This document shows positions 40,228-45,320 of a DNA stretch of 45,320 bases, piece by piece. The stretch's first letter is position 1, and each line of letters opens with the position of its first letter. The notes beneath the pieces were generated by a model. That model was not told the DNA's origin and searched no databases. It saw only the letters and a list, made by a program, of their open reading frames with translations. Made by a program: the position numbers and the translations under genes. Location of the stretch: contig JAJPYN010000017.1 in assembly GCA_021204905.1 (NCBI GenBank), forward strand, positions 1 through 45,320, read 5' to 3'. The stretch is from Prevotella sp. (GTDB lineage: Bacteria; Bacteroidota; Bacteroidia; Bacteroidales; Bacteroidaceae).

Positions 40228-42339
40228 TTATTTTATTACGTATTTCTTGCCGTCAACAATATAAATGCCTTTCTTCAGCGTGCTTAAATCGCCGCCTAGC
40301 CGCACGCCGCCGAGCGAATAAACGCCCTTGCTTGTCGTCGCGCCGTCAGCGGCAATAGTCCGTATCGCGGAGTAGCTTGCAGGCACCGCCGCAGCCTCGT
40401 CCATGAAGAACTGCCCTATGCCGCTCGTCTCCTTAATGCGCAGGCTGACATCGCCCGTGCCGTCGAGGGTGAACGAAACATCGTTCCAATCGCCTTGCTC
40501 AATCGAAAACTCGCTGCCGGACAGCGTGGCATCACCCGTCTCAACGCTCACCGTCAGCACACCGGCAACAAGAGCCGTCAGGGGCGCGGCCTTGAACGAG
40601 AACACCGTCTCGCCGTCGATAGTAAAGGTCGGGGTAACGATATTCGCAGCTTGCGTGTTCGAACCGAACTTCGCGCATTGGTCGCCGCCGTGAGCAGCGT
40701 TATATGTCCAGTCGCTGTTGTCGGGAAGGAACGTTGCCGCACCTACGCCCGTGCCGCCGAACACCCCGTCGTTGCCGCCCGTGCCCGCGCAGTAGTCGAA
40801 CGACTCGTAGAACACCGCGCCGTCGGGCTTGTTGCCATGCTCGGGGTCGGTGCCGGCAGGGTAGAACCGGAACGAGATCGTGCCGTCGTCGGCCTTGGCG
40901 ATATTCGTTATCGAGATGTTCATCAGCTGCGTGCCGTCGGTGTTAAGGTTAAACGTCTCCGCGGCCGGGGTTGACGTGTTGTCGAGCCGGTTGTTGCCCG
41001 AACTCGGATAAACGTCATTGGCAAGGCTCGTCGTGGTGAGGCTCTTGTCGTTGTCCGCGGCGATAAAGGTGTAGCGCTCGTGGTCGTTGTAATAAGCATA
41101 CGTGTTCACCACATTGTTCTTCCACACCGTCGAGTTATAGTCGAGATGAAGCACGAGCAAGCCGTAGCCGTACAAGCCCGCGTCGTAATCGTAGTTCGAG
41201 CGGTTCTCCAAAAGGTAATACTCGTTTCGCGTGCCTTTATTATAAATAATGTATGCTTCGCCGCCCTCGGTAAGGCCTTTCATACCGCTCACCTCCGTCT
41301 CGTCAGTCAGCTCCTCCGGCGTGAGCCACCCGCAGTACATCCGCTCGTAGCTCGTGTAGCCCGCAGGCACATAACCCGCATCGTCGCCGTTATAGCAGCC
41401 CGAATCCATCACGCTCCAGAAGCTCATGCCGAAATTCTCGTAGTTCGTGTCGTAAGCGTCGGGCAGGCCCAAGCAGTGCGAGAACTCATGGCACATCGCG
41501 CCGATGCCGTTGATAAGGCCGTCGCCCGACAGCTCGCTGCTGCAAGCGTAGGTGTTAATCTTCACGCCGTCGTAAACAGGGCAACTCGCATCGCTGTACT
41601 CGATATACCACATGTGCGGCCAGACAAGCCCTTCGTCATCGAAATACGACGCGGCATTATACCCGGCATAAAGCACGAACACCTCGTCTGCCTCGCCGTC
41701 GCCGTCCCAGTCGTACTTCGAGAAATCAATGCCCGCCTCTTCGGCGCCCTTGCAAGCCTCAAGCACCATCTCGTAAGCCTTGTCCGAGCCGCTCGTGCCG
41801 CCGTAGTAAGCATAATTGTTCGCCAGCGTTATCGGCCCGGCCACATCGAACGTGATGTCGAGCTTGCCGTAGCTCTGGTCGTAGAAATAATCATGCACGC
41901 TGTGGATATTATGCCCGTCGGTGAAATTCTCCTTATTGCAAAGGTCGGTGAAGAAAGCGTTGTCGTGGCCGCTCTCGAACGACTTGTTCGCGAAATTCAC
42001 CAAGATGACAAGGCAGTTCTTCTGCCCTTCGTAAGCGTCATGACTGCCGCCAAGCGTAACGCGCCGCCGCTTCGAACTGACATCCGCCACAGCACGCCGT
42101 GCCATAGCCTCCGCCGCCACAGCCTCCGCGCTCGTCAAAACATACGTGCCGCCGTCCTTAACGAAAGCCCTGCCGTCCTCGGCAAGCCAAAAATGCCCGA
42201 ACTCGTCGCCGCGCAGCTCAGCCTGCACCTCACTGCCGTCGGCAAGCGTAATGGTCTTCGTCAGCCCGCGACGCGCCGGGAGTGCCGCAGCCGTCAATGC
42301 CACAGCCGCCAACACCGCTATAAATAAAAGTCTCTTCAT
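40228..42339 (-). CDS. Secreted M6-family (immune inhibitor A-like) metalloprotease
   Basis: A 703-residue secreted protease. Signal peptide (LLFIAVLAAVALTAAALPA), a short N-terminal region (DGSEVQAELRGDEFGHFWLA), then the M6 catalytic domain with GQKNCLVILVNFANKSF, YFYDQSYGKLDITFDVAGP and the zinc site HEFSHCLGLPDAYD (His284, Glu285, His288, and a distal Asp). A jelly-roll domain follows (about 510-650; YESFDYCAGTGG), and the tail GVYSLGGVRLGG, KKGIYIVDGKKYVIK ends the protein. All zinc ligands are present, so it is probably active. It is first in the operon, with a promoter box 91 nt upstream. Confidence 0.9.
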   Translation of the reverse strand: MKRLLFIAVLAAVALTAAALPARRGLTKTITLADGSEVQAELRGDEFGHFWLAEDGRAFVKDGGTYVLTSAEAVAAEAMARRAVADVSSKRRRVTLGGSHDAYEGQKNCLVILVNFANKSFESGHDNAFFTDLCNKENFTDGHNIHSVHDYFYDQSYGKLDITFDVAGPITLANNYAYYGGTSGSDKAYEMVLEACKGAEEAGIDFSKYDWDGDGEADEVFVLYAGYNAASYFDDEGLVWPHMWYIEYSDASCPVYDGVKINTYACSSELSGDGLINGIGAMCHEFSHCLGLPDAYDTNYENFGMSFWSVMDSGCYNGDDAGYVPAGYTSYERMYCGWLTPEELTDETEVSGMKGLTEGGEAYIIYNKGTRNEYYLLENRSNYDYDAGLYGYGLLVLHLDYNSTVWKNNVVNTYAYYNDHERYTFIAADNDKSLTTTSLANDVYPSSGNNRLDNTSTPAAETFNLNTDGTQLMNISITNIAKADDGTISFRFYPAGTDPEHGNKPDGAVFYESFDYCAGTGGNDGVFGGTGVGAATFLPDNSDWTYNAAHGGDQCAKFGSNTQAANIVTPTFTIDGETVFSFKAAPLTALVAGVLTVSVETGDATLSGSEFSIEQGDWNDVSFTLDGTGDVSLRIKETSGIGQFFMDEAAAVPASYSAIRTIAADGATTSKGVYSLGGVRLGGDLSTLKKGIYIVDGKKYVIK

Positions 42340-42430
42340 ATATCTCTTGTCCCGCCGGAAACGCCCGCCCCGGCATTATAATACTGATAGATGTGCGCAT
42401 GCCCCGGCAAAGAAACCGCCCGGACGCTTG

Positions 42431-42438
42431 CAAATTTA
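42431..42438 (-). promoter_or_regulatory. -7 box of the M6/Omp28-like operon
   Basis: TAAATTTG on the minus strand matches TAnnTTTG. A TTTG (minus strand, 42465-42462) lies 23 nt upstream. The leader is about 85 nt. Confidence 0.5.
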
Positions 42439-42632
42439 ATGCTTCTTGTTGAATAAGAAAACAAATTGTCGTCTTTTTTGACTTTTTTCTGTCAATCTGT
42501 ACGAAGCAGGCCCCGCAAGAACACACGCGCGACACCCCCAAAATAATAGATATAAATCAAGAAATCGGCCATAATAGCAAAAATTTTTAACCTTTAACGG
42601 CTGCAAACGACCGTTTTCTCTCCTTAATAAAC

Positions 42633-42640
42633 TATCTTTG
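42633..42640 (+). promoter_or_regulatory. -7 box of BspA-like gene B
   Basis: TATCTTTG matches TAnnTTTG and lies 75 nt before the ATG, the same distance as in paralogue A. Confidence 0.6.
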
Positions 42641-42715
42641 CCCGCAGTTTCTGCACTATCGCGATAAGCATAGAAGTAGTTTACATATTTATTAACTTAT
42701 TAATTTACGTAATTT

Positions 42716-45320
42716 ATGAAGAGATTTTTATCCCTTGCGCTTTTAGCGTTATTCTGTTTGGTTACCGGCATAGCGTATGCCGACAACATCACGGACGATA
42801 ACGGCGTGGTTTACACCGTCTCCGGCACAAACGCTACGGTTGCGGCGCAAGCTGCCAACGGAGGTGTTTACACTAACGTTGCCGTGGTTATCCCCGAGAC
42901 CGTAACCTCAGACGGCGTTACCTACACCGTTACCGCTCTTGCGGAGAATGCATTCTACGACACCAAGTACAACGGCAACGGAGGACCCACCTCCATCACA
43001 TTGCCTACTACTATTACATCTATCGGCAACAATGCATTCAATATGTGTACGAACTTGACGGAGATGACCATCCCCGAAGGCGTTACGTCGATAGGCGACG
43101 GCGCATTCTCGGGATGTACCGCCATTAAGACCATCTCTCTGCCGAGCACTCTTACGTCGATAGGGACGAAGGAGTTCTCAAAGTGCACGGCAATGACAGA
43201 CCTTACCTGTCTGGCAACCACCGCTCCGACACTTCCTACCGTTTCGCAGGCAAGCCAGTCGCCGTTCAACGGCATTTCCCAAGCAATTAATCTGTGGGTA
43301 CCCTGCGGTAGCTCAAGCAGCTATTCCACGTGGACATCCATGATGTCAAGCTATTCCAGCGGCGGCTCATTCACTGTCAGCGAGCTGGAGTGCACCGGCG
43401 ATGAGGATAACAGCGGCACCGACGATGAGAATGGTGATGACCAGGAAGACAACGGCGACGACGAGGACAACAGCGGCAGCACCACCGAGGGCTACACCTA
43501 TACCTTTAACCCCGCTGACGGCGCGACCATTTCAAGTCTGAGCGAGATTACCGTATCGTGCAGCGAGGAATTTATCTGCTCGTGGAACTATACGAAAGAC
43601 GTTACGGTTACCAACGACGATACGAACGACGTGGTTTATAGTGCTGACTGCGAAGACGGCGACACCTACTACGACCAAGTAATCAAACTTGCGTCTACTA
43701 TCACCGCAGCGGGCAACTACACCGTTGTTATCCCCGAAGGATATTTCGTTATCGGCGACGGTCAAGATGCTCCCAACAGTGAAGAACTCACTATCCACTA
43801 CACGATAGACGGCACGGAGGACAGCGGCGATGATGAAAGCACTGACGACGGCATCGTAGCGATAACCATCGGCGGCACCACCAGCATCACCGATATAGGC
43901 ACCGTCACCTGCTCCGTTACGCTTGAGTCCGCAGGCACCCTCACCATCTCCGAGATAGATAATCTGTACACCGATAAGGACTGCACGGAGAACGGAGTAG
44001 AGGGTACTTACACCAGCGGCTCTTATGTTTACACCCTCGAAGCCGGAACATATTACGGCAAAGTATCATCCTTGGGTTCGACAAACATCACCGCCTCGTT
44101 TGAAGCAAGCAGCACCGGCGAAGAAGAGGTCGGGGTTTACGGCACGAATTTGGGTGAGATGACCGTCGGCACGGAGGACAGCAAAGGTTCGAATTATTAT
44201 TCCGTAACTTCCGGCACAAGCTATTATGTTACCTATACTCCGACCTCGAACGGCACGCTTTATCTCAGCGATAGCGATATCCTTTGCTACGACGACACCG
44301 AAGGCGAGAGCCAGATAACAGGTTCGTGGGTATCGAACGGAATCAATGCAGAAGGCTTCACCCTGACCGCAGGCACAACGTACTACTTCACCTTTACCGG
44401 TTCTTGGTCGGGTGAGGAGAGCTTCACCGCTTGGTTTGAAGCTGACGAGAGCAGCGACGTGGAGGTATCCTCGTCTTACGGCGAATCCCTTGGCGTGATG
44501 GATGTAGGCACTGAGGACAGCCATGCTTCGTTCTCGAATACTTCTCTTTCGACAAAGACGAACTACTACATGACCTATACTCCGGACGCTGACGGCACGC
44601 TTAGCATCATAAGCAACAACGACGTCGTTGTATATGCTGATGCAGAGGGTCAGGATGAAGTTACCGGTACTTGGGAAGGCACCACCGTATCCTACGTGCT
44701 CACCGGCGGCACCACCTATTACGTTGTGTTCACTTCGGGCATGCTCGAAGGCACTGTGGCTTACAGCGGCGCATGGTATGTTGAGATGGACACCAGCGTA
44801 AGCTATGACTTCTCCGTTGTCTCCGTAACGGCAGCCGACGGCACCGACCTGACGAGCAACATCACCGCCGAGGGCAAGCTCGACCTTGCAGTGCTCGAGG
44901 ACGGCATGCAGATGGTTATCAACTGCACCAATGCAAGCGGTTACTATCTTGACATCGTCTTCGGCACGGTTGGCACGGAGCAATACCTCACCGAGACATC
45001 CGACCGTCTGACAGCTGACGAGAACGGCAACTTCACATGGACCGGAGGATGGGATTATTCGCTGGTCGAAGGCTACACCTATCCCGTCGTTTGCACCTTG
45101 TACGACGCTCAGCACCAAGGCAACGTTGTCGCACAAGCAACCGTCCTGACGCTTGTCGGCACATCCGAGAGCACCGTTTCCGACGTAACGCTCGTTTCTT
45201 CCGACCCGGCTTACAACAGCAGCGAGGATATTGAGGTTCCGGAAGGCGAAGACCTCACCGTTACTCTCACCTTCTCCGACTATGTGAATATCAGCGCGGA
45301 GATTAGCGAGGGCTTGAACG
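42716..45320 (+). CDS. BspA-like leucine-rich-repeat surface protein, cut by the window edge (paralogue B)
   Basis: Open from the ATG at 42716 to the end of the window (868 codons), with no stop. Signal peptide (MKRFLSLALLALFCLVTGIAYA), an N-terminal region, leucine-rich repeats (about 90-165; TSIGNNAFNMCTNLTEM, TSIGDGAFSGCTAIKTI), then an acidic Asp/Glu/Asn/Gly linker (about 225-262), an Ig-like stretch and about three copies of a module of roughly 105 residues with LTAGTTYYFTFTGSW-type motifs. The segment near 44810-45180 is nearly identical to paralogue A. The missing end should carry the same C-terminal tail. It is a probable surface adhesin; that role is inferred from the family. Confidence 0.85.
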   Translation, partial: MKRFLSLALLALFCLVTGIAYADNITDDNGVVYTVSGTNATVAAQAANGGVYTNVAVVIPETVTSDGVTYTVTALAENAFYDTKYNGNGGPTSITLPTTITSIGNNAFNMCTNLTEMTIPEGVTSIGDGAFSGCTAIKTISLPSTLTSIGTKEFSKCTAMTDLTCLATTAPTLPTVSQASQSPFNGISQAINLWVPCGSSSSYSTWTSMMSSYSSGGSFTVSELECTGDEDNSGTDDENGDDQEDNGDDEDNSGSTTEGYTYTFNPADGATISSLSEITVSCSEEFICSWNYTKDVTVTNDDTNDVVYSADCEDGDTYYDQVIKLASTITAAGNYTVVIPEGYFVIGDGQDAPNSEELTIHYTIDGTEDSGDDESTDDGIVAITIGGTTSITDIGTVTCSVTLESAGTLTISEIDNLYTDKDCTENGVEGTYTSGSYVYTLEAGTYYGKVSSLGSTNITASFEASSTGEEEVGVYGTNLGEMTVGTEDSKGSNYYSVTSGTSYYVTYTPTSNGTLYLSDSDILCYDDTEGESQITGSWVSNGINAEGFTLTAGTTYYFTFTGSWSGEESFTAWFEADESSDVEVSSSYGESLGVMDVGTEDSHASFSNTSLSTKTNYYMTYTPDADGTLSIISNNDVVVYADAEGQDEVTGTWEGTTVSYVLTGGTTYYVVFTSGMLEGTVAYSGAWYVEMDTSVSYDFSVVSVTAADGTDLTSNITAEGKLDLAVLEDGMQMVINCTNASGYYLDIVFGTVGTEQYLTETSDRLTADENGNFTWTGGWDYSLVEGYTYPVVCTLYDAQHQGNVVAQATVLTLVGTSESTVSDVTLVSSDPAYNSSEDIEVPEGEDLTVTLTFSDYVNISAEISEGLN
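44855..44979. repeat. Right arm of the 125-bp perfect inverted repeat
   Basis: Identical to the reverse complement of 1173-1297. The first mismatches are at 44854 and 44980. It lies inside BspA-like gene B. Confidence 0.85.

Larger units (their letters stand above)
42340..42715. other. Divergent promoter region, 376 bp
   Basis: This gap separates the M6 protease operon (minus) from BspA-like gene B (plus). It carries one -7 box for each direction and a small inverted repeat (AACGG and CCGTT, 42597-42616) just upstream of the gene B box. No gene or RNA is recognised. Confidence 0.6.

Noticed and set aside
36452..42327. Long plus-strand frames antisense to the Omp28-like and M6 genes
   Set aside because: Signal peptides, the zinc site and the Cys motifs all lie on the minus strand. 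The plus-strand frames have none.
44066..45136. 356-codon minus-strand frame at the right edge and its look-alike at 848-1498 on the plus strand
   Set aside because: The two antisense frames resemble each other only because the BspA-like genes on the opposite strands are near-identical there.

Overview
The window comes from the chromosome of a member of the order Bacteroidales (phylum Bacteroidota). The evidence is a SusC/SusD pair, surface proteins of the BspA leucine-rich type, a common C-terminal tail resembling type IX secretion signals, Bacteroidota families such as DUF2851, DUF4834 and WbqC-like, the Bacteroidota three-gene glycogen cluster, and many boxes of the Bacteroidota promoter consensus (TAnnTTTG at -7). 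Coding DNA is GC-rich. I cannot place it below order. No rRNA, tRNA or CRISPR array was seen.

Layout. (1) 1-2563 (minus) is a large BspA-like secreted protein whose stop codon lies just outside the window. (2) 2564-4973 is a scarred region: a nuoN fragment, an AT-rich stretch, a BspA-like gene that has lost its 5' end, a 53-residue small protein and a strong terminator. (3) 4981-29004 is mostly housekeeping: wbqC-like/lepB/dapB (minus); DUF2851/thioesterase/dprA/dusB (plus); recG/manC (minus); nucleotidyltransferase/miaA (plus); a glycogen operon of debranching enzyme, GT4 glycosyltransferase and GH57 (plus); psd/pssA/DUF4834 (plus); a small toxin-antitoxin-like pair (plus); pyrH; and rsmI/coiled-coil lipoprotein/tadA/yraN/birA (minus). 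(4) 29317-29603 (minus) is a second copy of the toxin-antitoxin pair whose toxin has lost its middle. (5) 29782-34458 (minus) is a SusD/SusC pair with its own promoter and a repeat-filled leader. (6) 34760-42339 (minus) is a four-gene operon of secreted proteins: an M6-type metalloprotease, two paralogous Omp28-like proteins with a CGxCP motif, and a repeat-rich, probably beta-propeller protein. (7) 42716 to the right edge (plus) is a second large BspA-like protein, a paralogue of the first in the opposite orientation.

How it fits together. The middle is ordinary core metabolism and RNA/DNA maintenance. The accessory interest is at the edges and in small elements. The two outer BspA-like genes share a 125-bp perfect inverted repeat about 43.6 kb apart. 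Six secreted proteins share a related C-terminal tail, which suggests one export and anchoring route. The M6/Omp28/Omp28/propeller operon looks like a surface or secreted module next to a SusCD importer. Short tandem duplications of about 20-24 bp recur at gene boundaries, and a 42-bp in-frame version has expanded miaA.

All family calls come from reading the translations. No database search was possible.
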